From the NCBI GenBank assembly GCA_003023695.1, contig PXYW01000006.1, positions 1 to 64,000 of the forward strand: a stretch of 64,000 nucleotides of DNA, written 5' to 3'. A model generated the notes under the pieces. It was not told where the DNA came from. It did no database searches and saw only the letters and a list, made by a program, of their open reading frames with translations. The stretch is from Sulfobacillus benefaciens. GTDB lineage: Bacteria; Bacillota; Sulfobacillia; Sulfobacillales; Sulfobacillaceae. A program made the translations under genes and the position numbers. Position 1 is the first letter of the stretch. Each line of letters opens with the position of its first letter. Positions 35,935-45,076 of this stretch are shown one piece after another.

Positions 35935-37882
35935 CCCATTTGAACAAGCGAAAATTGTCTGGCAACCAACACCGGACTGGTTAGAGCAGGCCAATTTGAC
36001 GCGTTTTATGCGAAAGCATAGCATTGATTCCTTGGAATCATTGCGTCAACAGGCCGCCGCCGATCCCGCGTGGTTCTGGGATTCAGTCATGGAAGATTTA
36101 TCGTGGCCCTTTACCGAACGCTATCATACTACGGTGGATTTATCTGACGGCATTGCATGGCCACGATTTTTTGTCGGTGGTCAAACCAACCTCGCCATGG
36201 CTGCTGTAGATCGACATGCCGTAGGAGATTTGGCAGACAAGGTCGCGGTAATTTCCCATCCCGAGTTGGGCGCGGTAAAGACCTGGACTTATCGGCAACT
36301 CTATGATCAAGCTAATCAGTTGGCGGCACAGCTAGTTAAAATCGGTGTGGGGTTGGGGGATGTTGTAGGGGTCTACTTGCCGATGACGGGCGAAGCAGTG
36401 GTTGCCATCCTCGCTCTCGCTAAGGTGGGGGCCATATTTCTTCCGGTGTTTTCAGGATATGGGGCGGAGGCTTTACGCATACGTTTGGAAGATGCGAATG
36501 CTAAAGTTCTGATTTGTGCTGATGGGATGACGCGTAGGGGCAAGTCACTACCAATGAAGGCCATTGCGGATCAAGCAGTCAGTGAGCTTCACGGTCAAAT
36601 TGAACACCTAATTGTGGTGCAAAAAACGCATCAGGAAGTGCCTTGGACACCGTCTCGTGATCTTTGGTGGCACAACTTGGTTGGCGGCGAATTGATGCCG
36701 AACCAAACACGGGTCGTAGATTCACAAACGCCGTTAATGGTGATATATACTTCCGGAACTACGGGCAAGCCTAAGGGAGCAGTGCATACCCATACAGGAT
36801 TTCCTGTGAAATGCACCCAAGATTTGCAACACAGTTTTGATTTCAAACCCACGGACACTCTCTTTTGGTTTACCGACATGGGATGGATGATGGGGCCTTT
36901 CATGGTTTATGGGGGGTTAATTACCGGCGCTACCATTGTCCTTTACGATGGAACACCTGATTGGCCTGACCCCCAAGTGCTATGGCGTCTATTGGACGAG
37001 CATCGGGTCACGGTGTTTGGTATTTCTCCCACCGTGATTCGGGCTCTCATGGTGTATGGGACCGAGCCACTGGCATCATATACCTTCGACTCTTTGAGGA
37101 TTTTGGGATCGTCAGGAGAACCATGGAATCCAGACCCCTGGGAGTGGTTTTTTACCCAGGTGGGACATCAACGCTGTCCGATTGTTAATTATAGCGGTGG
37201 CACCGAGATTTCCGGAGGAATTTTAGCGGCTTCTGCCGTGGAGGCGCAAAAACCCTGCGCATTTTCCGGGCCGATCCCCGGTATGGCTGCAGTGGTGTTG
37301 GACGACCAGGGAAATCCGGTGACTCAACAAGTAGGGGAGTTGGCGATAACTGTTCCTTGGCCTGGAATGACGCGAGGATTTCTCCATGATCGGGAAAGAT
37401 ATCTGGATAGTTACTGGCGCCGCTTCCCTGGGGTATGGGTTCACGGCGATTTTGCTTATATTGATGCACAGGGGTTTTGGTACATCCTGGGACGCAGCGA
37501 TGATACGATGAAGCTAGCAGGAAAGCGCGTCGGGCCCGCGGAAATTGAATCGATTTTGGTCAGTCACCCGCAGGTCGCAGAGGCAGCTGCCATCGGCGTG
37601 CCGCACCCGGTTAAAGGAGAAGCGTTGGTATGCTTTGTGGTACTCCTTGATCCAAAGCCTCCGGCTGAGGAGCTGGCACATTTAGTAGAGTCGAGCATGG
37701 GTAAGGCTCTTAAGCCGTCCAAAATCATCGTGGTGGATGAGTTGCCCAAAACCCGAAACGGTAAAGTGGTGCGTCGCGCGATTAAAGCGCGCTACCTCGG
37801 TCAGCCGCTTGGAGACACTAGTGGGATAGAAAATTTGGCAGCATTAGAGTCGATTCACTTGGAGATGTCTACGGACAGATAA
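35924..37882 (+). CDS. Acetyl-CoA synthetase-like acyl-CoA ligase
   Basis: A 652-aa AMP-forming synthetase with the ACAS N-terminal domain. Motifs are IYTSGTTGKPKGAVHTH (P-loop-like), LFWFTDMGWMMGPF, YSGGTEISGG, WVHGDFAYIDAQGFWYILGRSDDTMKLAGKR (key stretch split around the hinge) and the catalytic lysine motif PKTRNGKVVRRAIKARYLG. It resembles acetyl/propionyl-CoA synthetases, but the second substrate is uncertain. The second ATG (35924) has GGAG nine bases upstream. It overlaps the MobA-like gene. Confidence 0.85.
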   Translation: MIPNPFEQAKIVWQPTPDWLEQANLTRFMRKHSIDSLESLRQQAAADPAWFWDSVMEDLSWPFTERYHTTVDLSDGIAWPRFFVGGQTNLAMAAVDRHAVGDLADKVAVISHPELGAVKTWTYRQLYDQANQLAAQLVKIGVGLGDVVGVYLPMTGEAVVAILALAKVGAIFLPVFSGYGAEALRIRLEDANAKVLICADGMTRRGKSLPMKAIADQAVSELHGQIEHLIVVQKTHQEVPWTPSRDLWWHNLVGGELMPNQTRVVDSQTPLMVIYTSGTTGKPKGAVHTHTGFPVKCTQDLQHSFDFKPTDTLFWFTDMGWMMGPFMVYGGLITGATIVLYDGTPDWPDPQVLWRLLDEHRVTVFGISPTVIRALMVYGTEPLASYTFDSLRILGSSGEPWNPDPWEWFFTQVGHQRCPIVNYSGGTEISGGILAASAVEAQKPCAFSGPIPGMAAVVLDDQGNPVTQQVGELAITVPWPGMTRGFLHDRERYLDSYWRRFPGVWVHGDFAYIDAQGFWYILGRSDDTMKLAGKRVGPAEIESILVSHPQVAEAAAIGVPHPVKGEALVCFVVLLDPKPPAEELAHLVESSMGKALKPSKIIVVDELPKTRNGKVVRRAIKARYLGQPLGDTSGIENLAALESIHLEMSTDR

Positions 37883-37929
37883 GGCTTGTTGGACAAGGAA
37901 AACACTTTGGATTCAAGGGAGTTCAGTTG

Positions 37930-38703
37930 ATGAAGGCACCTAATGGGTTAGTATATTATCGTCAAGGGAAAGGCGACGAGACCATCTTGATGCATCCAAG
38001 TTTGGGACTCGGAAGATTTCTGTTTCATCGGATATCGCCTTTTTTGACACCAATGTACTCGATTGTCACCTGGGACCCGCGGGGGATTGGTGATCGCCGA
38101 GAATTGGAACCAAGTCTAAGCGGGTGGATCGACGATGTGTTGACCTTAGTGGAGTTGACGTCAGGACCAGTCCATTTGCTGGGGGTCTCATTAGGCACCT
38201 GGGTAATGGGCCGGGTGGCGGTGCTGGCCGCGGAACGGGTTGCCACCTTGACGTTAATTGGGAGTACCCTAGGATTTATTGATGGGGAGCAGGCGGTTCA
38301 GGAACGACGGTGGCAACTTGAAGGGGAAAGCATGGAAGAGTTCGGCAAACGGTACGCGGAGACCACGCTGATGCCCGGAACCCAGCAGGAGATAAAAGAG
38401 AATTTGGCTTTAGAGTTGGCGATGGTCGACAAAGAGAGTTATCTAAAAGCCATGGCAGCCATTTATACCGTGAACAATCAAGAGGTATTCAGTCAAATTG
38501 GGTGCCCGAGTCTAGTTTTAGTGGGCCAAAGGGATGAACGTACGCCCCCTCATATGGCCGATGCAGTAGCTGATGCGATCCATACACCATTCGTTCGCAT
38601 TGTGCCCCGGGCCGGCCATCTAGCTGTTTTAGACCAGCCCGGGCGAGTGGCGGATTATGTGGCGGCGTTTTGCAAGGCGCGACGGTTGCCCCCCGATTAT
38701 TAG
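37930..38703 (+). CDS. Alpha/beta hydrolase (3-oxoadipate enol-lactonase-like)
   Basis: A 257-aa alpha/beta hydrolase with the elbow LLGVSLGTWVMG (GxSxG), an oxyanion turn in LMHPSLGLGRFL, an Asp in VGQRDERTPP and a His in PRAGHLAVLDQP. The family includes enol-lactone and other ester hydrolases. It lies 47 bases after the acyl-CoA ligase, so it is probably in the same transcript. Substrate unknown. Confidence 0.8.
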   Translation: MKAPNGLVYYRQGKGDETILMHPSLGLGRFLFHRISPFLTPMYSIVTWDPRGIGDRRELEPSLSGWIDDVLTLVELTSGPVHLLGVSLGTWVMGRVAVLAAERVATLTLIGSTLGFIDGEQAVQERRWQLEGESMEEFGKRYAETTLMPGTQQEIKENLALELAMVDKESYLKAMAAIYTVNNQEVFSQIGCPSLVLVGQRDERTPPHMADAVADAIHTPFVRIVPRAGHLAVLDQPGRVADYVAAFCKARRLPPDY

Positions 38704-38785
38704 CGGGTCTTGTCATTGGGCAAGCGGTGTTTCAAGCCCGGATACGGTACAATAAGGGGGGACTCGCGACGGAAAGGGGGAGGGT

Positions 38786-39703
38786 ATGATGAATTTTGAT
38801 GATCGGCGGCGATATCGCCGACTAAAAATTCTGACGACCGTAGGCCCCACCGTGTTTGTGGCGGTTGCAGAAACATTTCGTTTTTACTATTTGCGTTTGG
38901 TATTGCCTCCTGCCAGTGTCAGTTTAGTCGCGGTGGCAGTCACTCTAGTCGGTGCCGCAGCGTTTTCTACCTATGTGTTTGATGTAGTAGAAAAAATGGA
39001 AAATGAACGCCAAGAATATAAAGATGCGATGTTAGCGTTGCAAGAACGCGAGCGGTTGGCGCGGGAAATGCATGATGGTTTGGCGCAAAACTTGGCGGCG
39101 ATAAATCTCAATGTACATCGTGCCAAGAAGTTATTGGAAGCAGAAGATTTTCCGGAGTTAGGGGAAGAATTAGGACATATTCAGGCGGCGGTCAACTTGT
39201 CCTACACCGAAGTCAGACAGTCTCTTTATGATTTGAAGGCATCTCAGTCATTGCAACAAGGATTTTGGAAGACGCTTCGCAAGCAAGCAGTGGACTTCGA
39301 ACGCAGCACTGGAGTGCCCGTGGTGCTAGAACCATTGCCCGATGAGCAAGAACCGTGGACCGACTCGGCGGCAGTGCAGATTCTACGGATTGTTCAAGAG
39401 TCTTTGGCCAATGTGCGAAAACATGCGGCAGCGCGAATGGTGACGATTCGGGCTGCCCGCGAGGATAATCAGGTGAAGATCTGCATCATTGATGATGGGA
39501 AAGGCTTTGTACCAATTCCTGCCGGAGAAGTGGGGCACCATTTTGGCCTTAGTATTATGGAGGAACGCGCAGAGTCCGTTGGTGGCCATGTTACGGTTCA
39601 TTCCGAGCCAGGTGTCGGAACTACAGTGACGATTATTTTAGCCCTAGATGGGCAACGAGGAGGAGACAACGTTGGAAAAGGCAAGACTTATGTTGGTGGA
39701 TGA
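38786..39703 (+). CDS. NarL-family sensor histidine kinase (HisKA_3)
   Basis: A 305-aa kinase with two N-terminal hydrophobic segments (VGPTVFVAVAETFRFYYL and VSLVAVAVTLVGAAAF) that anchor it without a large outer domain. A HisKA_3 dimerisation domain has the H-box LAREMHDGLAQNLAAINLNV, and the ATPase domain has ILRIVQESLANVRKHA (N-box), IDDGKGF and GLSIMEERAESVGG. This layout is like LiaS or DesK, which sense membrane stress or fluidity. A TACAAT box lies 38 bases upstream. The regulator gene overlaps its end. Confidence 0.88.
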   Translation: MMNFDDRRRYRRLKILTTVGPTVFVAVAETFRFYYLRLVLPPASVSLVAVAVTLVGAAAFSTYVFDVVEKMENERQEYKDAMLALQERERLAREMHDGLAQNLAAINLNVHRAKKLLEAEDFPELGEELGHIQAAVNLSYTEVRQSLYDLKASQSLQQGFWKTLRKQAVDFERSTGVPVVLEPLPDEQEPWTDSAAVQILRIVQESLANVRKHAAARMVTIRAAREDNQVKICIIDDGKGFVPIPAGEVGHHFGLSIMEERAESVGGHVTVHSEPGVGTTVTIILALDGQRGGDNVGKGKTYVGG

Positions 39704-40316
39704 TCATGCGCTATTTCGCTCCGGATTGGCAGCCTTATTGTCCAGCCAAGATGAAATGGAAGTCGTGGCTCAAGCGGACAACGGGTTGGATGCAGTGAAA
39801 CTTGCCGAAGAAGTGATGCCGGACCTCATTTTAATGGATATCAATATGCCGGGCAGCGATGGTCTGGAGGCGACCCGCATCATTAAGGACCGGATGCCTT
39901 ATGTCAAAATTGTCATGCTTACGGCAAGCGACGAAAACGATTTACTTTTTGAAGCGGTGAAGGCTGGGGCTCAAGGGTATCTATTGAAACACTTGGATCC
40001 AGAACAGTTTTTAGCAGAGTTGTCGGCGCAACTTCGGGGCGAAGCCTCAATTTCCGGGGACGTGGCGATAAAAATTATTCGGGCGTTTTCGGCCCATGAT
40101 GTGGAACGCCAGCAAACGCAATTAACGGCCCGGGAACTCGAAGTACTAAAACTAGTAGGAGAAGGATTTTCCAATCGGGACATTGCCTCGCGTCTATACA
40201 TTTCCGAAAATACGGTAAAAAACCATCTGCGAAACATTTTGCAAAAACTGCATTTTGAAAATAGGGTTCAGGCGGCTGCGTATGCCATCCGTCGAGGACT
40301 GGTGGAGCCCCATTAA
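39672..40316 (+). CDS. NarL/LuxR-type response regulator
   Basis: A 214-aa regulator: receiver domain with DDHALFRSGL, phosphoacceptor in LILMDINMPGSDG and LKHLDPEQ, then a LuxR-type helix-turn-helix (LTARELEVLKLVGEGFSNRD, IASRLYISENTVKNHLRN). TTG 39672, eight bases after GAGGAGG, is preferred to ATG 39648. It overlaps the kinase gene, so the pair is a two-component system. Target genes are unknown; tatC and feoA follow directly on the same strand and may be cotranscribed. Confidence 0.88.
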   Translation: MEKARLMLVDDHALFRSGLAALLSSQDEMEVVAQADNGLDAVKLAEEVMPDLILMDINMPGSDGLEATRIIKDRMPYVKIVMLTASDENDLLFEAVKAGAQGYLLKHLDPEQFLAELSAQLRGEASISGDVAIKIIRAFSAHDVERQQTQLTARELEVLKLVGEGFSNRDIASRLYISENTVKNHLRNILQKLHFENRVQAAAYAIRRGLVEPH

Positions 40317-40320
40317 GTCC

Positions 40321-41070
40321 ATGGCCGATCGCGAAATGAGTTTGACCGAACATTTAAGCGAACTGCGCAATCGCTTATTTGTCATGATTGGAACTGTCGC
40401 CGTGCTCTTTATGGGTGGGTTTTTCTTTGTTCGGCCGGTTCTGAATTGGATTATCCATAATACGCCAGTTCACCATGTGATTGTGACTGGTGTTACCGAA
40501 GCCTTCTTTGCCTTGGTAGAAATAGATTTTGTTCTGTCATTGATTGCAGCGTCACCTGTAATTCTGTATGAAATTGCTGCGTTTGTCCTGCCGGGGTTGA
40601 CCCGGTTGGAACGTCGGGTGTTGCTGGTTGTTGCGGGGCCAGGGCTGATTTTATTCGTGCTGGGGACGGCGGCGGGGTACTTTTGGGTGGTGCCTTTGGT
40701 CTTAAAGGTGATGTTAAGCTTCACCGGTTCTACGGTAGAGCCACTATGGCGGTTAGGCAGCCTGCTAAGTTTTATCATTGATTTGTCGATTCCGTTTGGC
40801 ATTTTGGCCGAGTTCCCGTTGGTGGCAGGTGTTTTGGCCCGGTTAGGTATTTTAAACCCCGATATCTTTCGACGTTATCGCCGATATGCGGTATTTGTTG
40901 TGTTTTTGATTTCAGCCATTATTGCGCCGCCCGAGGCGTCGGCTATGTTGCTCATGGCCATACCGATTTATCTCATGTACGAATTGTCAGCGCTCGTCGC
41001 GCGAATGTTTTACAGAGCACCGTACGTTGAGAATAACTATCCGGCCGTGCCCTCTGAAGACGAGCCTTAG
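40321..41070 (+). CDS. tatC: Twin-arginine translocase subunit TatC
   Basis: A 249-aa TatC with the N-terminal SLTEHLSELRNRLF signature and about six membrane helices. TatC recognises twin-arginine signal peptides of folded, often cofactor-bearing exported proteins. ATG 40321 is four bases after the regulator stop; upstream in-frame starts at 40255 and 40285 lie inside that gene. No tatA is found in the window. The feoA ATG follows the tatC stop immediately. Confidence 0.92.
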   Translation: MADREMSLTEHLSELRNRLFVMIGTVAVLFMGGFFFVRPVLNWIIHNTPVHHVIVTGVTEAFFALVEIDFVLSLIAASPVILYEIAAFVLPGLTRLERRVLLVVAGPGLILFVLGTAAGYFWVVPLVLKVMLSFTGSTVEPLWRLGSLLSFIIDLSIPFGILAEFPLVAGVLARLGILNPDIFRRYRRYAVFVVFLISAIIAPPEASAMLLMAIPIYLMYELSALVARMFYRAPYVENNYPAVPSEDEP

Positions 41071-41301
41071 ATGACACTAGATCAAGTGCCTCGAGGCACT
41101 CGGGTAAAAATCGACGATATCGCCAATGTGAAGCGGAAGTTAGAAGCTGCCAGGCTAGGGTTAGGGCCCGGGGCCTGGGTAGTGGTGATTCGCATCGTTC
41201 CCAGGGGGCCGATTATTGTTCGCGGGGAGGCTGGCCAATTAGCTTTAGGCCGGCAATTAGCACAGGAGATTACGGTTTCTGTTGTTTCTGAAGGGAAATA
41301 G
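41071..41301 (+). CDS. feoA: Ferrous iron transport accessory protein FeoA
   Basis: A 76-aa SH3-like FeoA protein: VPRGTRVKIDDIAN, a LEAARLGLGPGAWVVVIRIV segment and GPIIVRGEAGQLALGRQLAQ match the family. FeoA interacts with the FeoB Fe2+ transporter. It is adjacent to tatC, with no intervening bases, while feoB is about 3.8 kb away. Confidence 0.85.
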   Translation: MTLDQVPRGTRVKIDDIANVKRKLEAARLGLGPGAWVVVIRIVPRGPIIVRGEAGQLALGRQLAQEITVSVVSEGK

Positions 41302-41307
41302 TTGCAC

Positions 41308-41336
41308 TTGTCAAGTAACTGCTGAGTTGATATACT
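41308..41336 (+). promoter_or_regulatory. Promoter for the Fe-S oxidoreductase gene
   Basis: TTGTCA (41308-41313) and TATACT (41331-41336) with exactly 17 bases between are a near-consensus sigma-A promoter, just after feoA. Transcription from about 41343 would give a leader of some 30 bases. Confidence 0.6.
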
Positions 41337-41373
41337 GGGCAAGGAGTACATGGCGATAGAGGAGGATTCGGCA

Positions 41374-43377
41374 GTGACAATCAATCACTTGCTATTTATT
41401 GTCATCTTAGTATTTGCAGTCTTATGGTTTGGCCTCCTGGTCGAGGAAAAAATGCGATATGTTGGCGTGGGACAACCTCAAGACCGTAGCAGCCATGTTG
41501 GTGCACGGTGGCGCGGGGTTCTGGTTTATGTGTTTGGTCAAAAACGTCTGTTCAAAGATCGCTATTCTGGGCCCATGCACTTCTTTATCTTTTGGGGATT
41601 TATAATCTTGTCTATTGGTACCCTGACTTTTTTAATTAAAGGGGTATTTCCCGGGTTTGTCAGTTTTGGTGGACCTTGGGCAGTGGCCATCAATACCCTG
41701 TCGGATATTATGGGGGTGTTGGTGTTAATCGCGCTGGCCATGGCTGCGTACAAGCGGTACGTCATGAGGCCCAAGCGGCTGGTGCGCAATGTCGACGCGG
41801 CGCTGGTTTTAGCCTTGATTGCCATCGTCGTGTTGTCCGACATGGCGATTGAAAGTTTTACCTTGGCGGTACACCCCCATGCTCCTTATGCGCCGATCGG
41901 AACTCCTTTAGGGCATTGGCTGCGAACGTTTGGCCCCCAAGTAGATCATACCGGACTCTTGATTTCGGATTGGGTCAAATTAGTGTCGTTGTTGGGTTTT
42001 TTGGTCTATCTGCCTTATTCTAAGCATTTTCATCTAGCTATTGCTCCTTTTAATATTTATCACCGTAATCTGGATCCTTTGGGACATTTACCCGCTTTGA
42101 ACTTTGAGGATGAAACCGTCGAAAGCTACGGGGTGGGACAGGTGACCGACATGACTTGGGCGGACCTTCTCGACGCCTATGCATGTGTGCAGTGCGGTCG
42201 TTGCACCCAAGAGTGTCCAGCCAATGCCACCGGCAAAACATTATCGCCTAAAGAAATTATGGTGGATTTGCGCCACCAGTTGGAGCGCGTTGGCCCGGTT
42301 TTGCTTAAAGAGCCACAGGCGCGCAGTAGTGCGGAGCAGGCGTTGCTGGAAATTCCCATGGCGGGTGGAGTCACTGCCAGTGATGATCTCTGGGCTTGCA
42401 CTACTTGTGGAGCCTGTGTCGAAGCATGTCCAGTGTTCAACGAGCACGTCGTCAAGATTGTGGGCATGCGACGGCACTTGGTCCTAACGCAAGGAGAAAT
42501 TCCGCAAGCGGCACAAAACCATTTTAAGAACGTAGAAAACACAGGAAATCCTTGGGGGCTGGGGCTCGACGCTCGGCAAAAGTTCGCAGAGGATATGGGC
42601 ATTAAAGACGTTTCTCGAGGGGACCACCCTGAGGTTTTGTATTGGATGGGATGCGCTGCCACTTACGATGATCGGGCGCGAAAAGTCGCAGAATCTACCG
42701 TGCGGTTGATGAAGGAGGCCGGCATCGACGTGGGTGTGTTGGGTGCATTGGAAAAATGCACCGGCGACTCGGCACGGCGTATGGGCAATGAATACCTGTT
42801 TCAAAGTTTGGCCCAAGAGAATGTTGACACTTTGAATCAGGCCGGGGTCAACACCATCGTGACAACCTGCCCCCATTGTTTCAACACCCTGAAAAATGAA
42901 TATGGCGATTTTGGCGGGTCCTATAAAGTGGTGCACCACGCAGAATTCTTATCACAGTTGGTCCAGTCTGGGCAGTTGACACCAGATAAGGAAAATCCGG
43001 TGACTCTGACGTACCACGATTCCTGCTATTTAGGACGTTACAACGGCATCTTTGACGCTCCCCGCGAGGTTTTGCAGGCAGTACCGGGCATTCACCTGGT
43101 TGAAATGGAAAAATCACGGGAAAAAAGTTTCTGTTGTGGCGCTGGGGGTGGCCGGATGTGGATGGAAGAAAAAGTGGGCCAACGCATTAATCAAAATCGA
43201 ACCCAACAGGCGATCGCCACAGGAGCAACCACGGTCGCTACCGCCTGCCCATTTTGTTTGACGATGATGCGGGATGGGGTGCAGTCTTTGGGTGAAGATG
43301 AGCATATTGTGGTGAAAGATTTTGCGGAAATTCTCGCAGACTCGGTGTTGCCGATGGCCAGCTCACAGCAATCCTAA
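41374..43377 (+). CDS. Membrane Fe-S oxidoreductase of the FadF/EtfD type (probable ETF:menaquinone oxidoreductase)
   Basis: A 667-aa protein with three parts. Residues 1-240 have five to six membrane helices resembling the haem b-binding NarI-type domain. A bis-4Fe-4S domain follows with CVQCGRCTQECP and CTTCGACVEACP. Two CCG domains end the protein, visible as CTGDSARRMGN with CPHCFN, and DSCYLGRYNG with FCCGAGGGRMW. B. subtilis FadF and mycobacterial EtfD share this architecture and are proposed to pass electrons from ETF to menaquinone. GTG 41374 has GGAGG eight bases upstream and is preferred to ATG 41350. Heterodisulfide reductase-like oxidoreductases are the alternative. Confidence 0.85.
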   Translation: MTINHLLFIVILVFAVLWFGLLVEEKMRYVGVGQPQDRSSHVGARWRGVLVYVFGQKRLFKDRYSGPMHFFIFWGFIILSIGTLTFLIKGVFPGFVSFGGPWAVAINTLSDIMGVLVLIALAMAAYKRYVMRPKRLVRNVDAALVLALIAIVVLSDMAIESFTLAVHPHAPYAPIGTPLGHWLRTFGPQVDHTGLLISDWVKLVSLLGFLVYLPYSKHFHLAIAPFNIYHRNLDPLGHLPALNFEDETVESYGVGQVTDMTWADLLDAYACVQCGRCTQECPANATGKTLSPKEIMVDLRHQLERVGPVLLKEPQARSSAEQALLEIPMAGGVTASDDLWACTTCGACVEACPVFNEHVVKIVGMRRHLVLTQGEIPQAAQNHFKNVENTGNPWGLGLDARQKFAEDMGIKDVSRGDHPEVLYWMGCAATYDDRARKVAESTVRLMKEAGIDVGVLGALEKCTGDSARRMGNEYLFQSLAQENVDTLNQAGVNTIVTTCPHCFNTLKNEYGDFGGSYKVVHHAEFLSQLVQSGQLTPDKENPVTLTYHDSCYLGRYNGIFDAPREVLQAVPGIHLVEMEKSREKSFCCGAGGGRMWMEEKVGQRINQNRTQQAIATGATTVATACPFCLTMMRDGVQSLGEDEHIVVKDFAEILADSVLPMASSQQS

Positions 43378-43400
43378 AAAAGACGTCCAATATGTTAATC

Positions 43401-43444
43401 GGTGAGAGTCACTGGGTCGCACAAAGAGACTGGTGATTCTCACC
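43401..43444 (+). terminator. Stem-loop between convergent genes
   Basis: GGTGAGAGTCAC and GTGATTCTCACC pair with one mismatch over 12 bases around a 20-nt loop, 24 bases after the oxidoreductase stop. The following ATTTAATTT is AT-rich rather than a pure T-run. Confidence 0.55.
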
Positions 43445-43552
43445 ATTTAATTTCAATAGTATTCCGGCGGTTACATAGATGATGTCCTGTCAAGTGGGCT
43501 AAAGTCTTCGGCTTCCTAAATGCACTACTAGTCTCTCCTTGGGGAATGAATG

Positions 43553-44818
43553 TTAACGGCCGATGGTTCTCCACCACAAACCACGCAAATCGGTTAGGGC
43601 CCCGGGACCCATAGCGGCAGTCATAAATAGGAAAGCACCGACCAGACGCCAACCAGAGGACAAGATCATGGTGCCATTCATGTGAAGCCATCCTAAGCAC
43701 CAGATTCCGAATTCCGGTGCCATAAAGGCGACGGCTCCCAACACGACATTATAAGCGGCAATGTAGTGGGAACGATTGGCTTTGGGGATTTGTTCCAGCA
43801 GTTGGGTGAACAACAGCAGGTTTATGCCGCTCAAAAAAACGCCGCTTTCCAAGCTAATGATGGTGAGATACCAAAGGTTGGTGCTTAAGACTGTCAACCA
43901 AGGCACGGTGGCTACACCAGCAGATGCAAATGCCAGCATAGTCATGCCCCCCCTTTTGTCGGACAAGCGTCCCCACCAGCGGAAAGTCATAATTTGGCCG
44001 AGTTGAGATGCGACTGTAAAGAGTCCCAGCCACAGCCCAGTGGCACCAGCATCTTTTATTTGAAAGATATTAAACAAGGGCCAAGACAACTGCCATCCGA
44101 AATTGAAAAATGCGGCGATGAGTGTATAACGCACAAACTGGTTATCATGGAGGATGGTTGTCCAGCGAATCGGGGTCCAATGAAGGGTGGGACCGGATTT
44201 GGCTTGAGGCTCTCGGTGCCGAGCCAAATAAAGCACCTCGACGGCACCGAACCCTGCGGCCGCCATGAAGAATATCTGATACGGCCAAATCCATCCGGGA
44301 TTAAAGAGTTGAAGAATTCCCCCAGTCATTGCAGTGGCCACTAATCCGATAACGGTGACCACTAAATTGCGTTGACTGAAAAAACTTGATCGCAGACTCT
44401 GAGGTATCAACTGGGCTATTAAGGCTTGCCATCCCAAGTTTCCCAGAGATTGAGGGAAACTGCCCAAGGCCACCGTGTCTACCGTCAGCGATGACGCCCA
44501 CCTAAGACTTATCCAGGGGATGAGACCAAGAAGAAAATAGGAGACGCGCGTGACGAGAATCATGGCAAAGGTAAACGGCTTGAACCGCGATAGGCGGGGA
44601 ATCACAAACACCCCTACGATGCTTGCAACCATGCTGACAATGGCGGGCAAAGAGTTCAACAACGCGATTTGTTGGTTGGACGCATGCAAAGCATCTAAGA
44701 GGTACAGGGGAACGAATGTCCCAATAATGCCCATTGAAACCATCGAAAACCCACCATTTAAGATGGAGACTCGAATATTATGTCGAAGATTTCCCCGCGT
44801 CTGATGTTCGATGGACAC
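43553..44818 (-). CDS. MFS transporter
   Basis: A 421-aa major facilitator with about twelve helices. The loop 2-3 signature is degenerate (IPRLSRFKPFTFA); loop 8-9 has GRLSDKRGGMTML. It resembles generic Firmicute MFS proteins without assigned substrate. Its ATG at 44818 lies in a 258-bp divergent region shared with feoB, where the 44873 upstream extension of the feoB frame is not considered coding. Confidence 0.85.
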   Translation of the reverse strand: MSIEHQTRGNLRHNIRVSILNGGFSMVSMGIIGTFVPLYLLDALHASNQQIALLNSLPAIVSMVASIVGVFVIPRLSRFKPFTFAMILVTRVSYFLLGLIPWISLRWASSLTVDTVALGSFPQSLGNLGWQALIAQLIPQSLRSSFFSQRNLVVTVIGLVATAMTGGILQLFNPGWIWPYQIFFMAAAGFGAVEVLYLARHREPQAKSGPTLHWTPIRWTTILHDNQFVRYTLIAAFFNFGWQLSWPLFNIFQIKDAGATGLWLGLFTVASQLGQIMTFRWWGRLSDKRGGMTMLAFASAGVATVPWLTVLSTNLWYLTIISLESGVFLSGINLLLFTQLLEQIPKANRSHYIAAYNVVLGAVAFMAPEFGIWCLGWLHMNGTMILSSGWRLVGAFLFMTAAMGPGALTDLRGLWWRTIGR

Positions 44819-45076
44819 CTGGCAACTGGCCTTCTCTCAACTCGAATCCCTGCATAGATGCAATTATAGGTCGTGGGACAACTTCCCGCCACGGGGATAA
44901 ATGGCAAAAAGCCCGTTTTGAACAAATTTTCTTTAGCTATTGCGGCAGCCAGACGACGAACTTTAACCAACATGGTGTCCAGTATGGTTGCGAGCTTAAC
45001 ACATCTTTTTATGGAATATCTTTTAGGTCTGTATTATGGTCTGCGGACATACCGTACGTATGGGGGGACGGGCATA

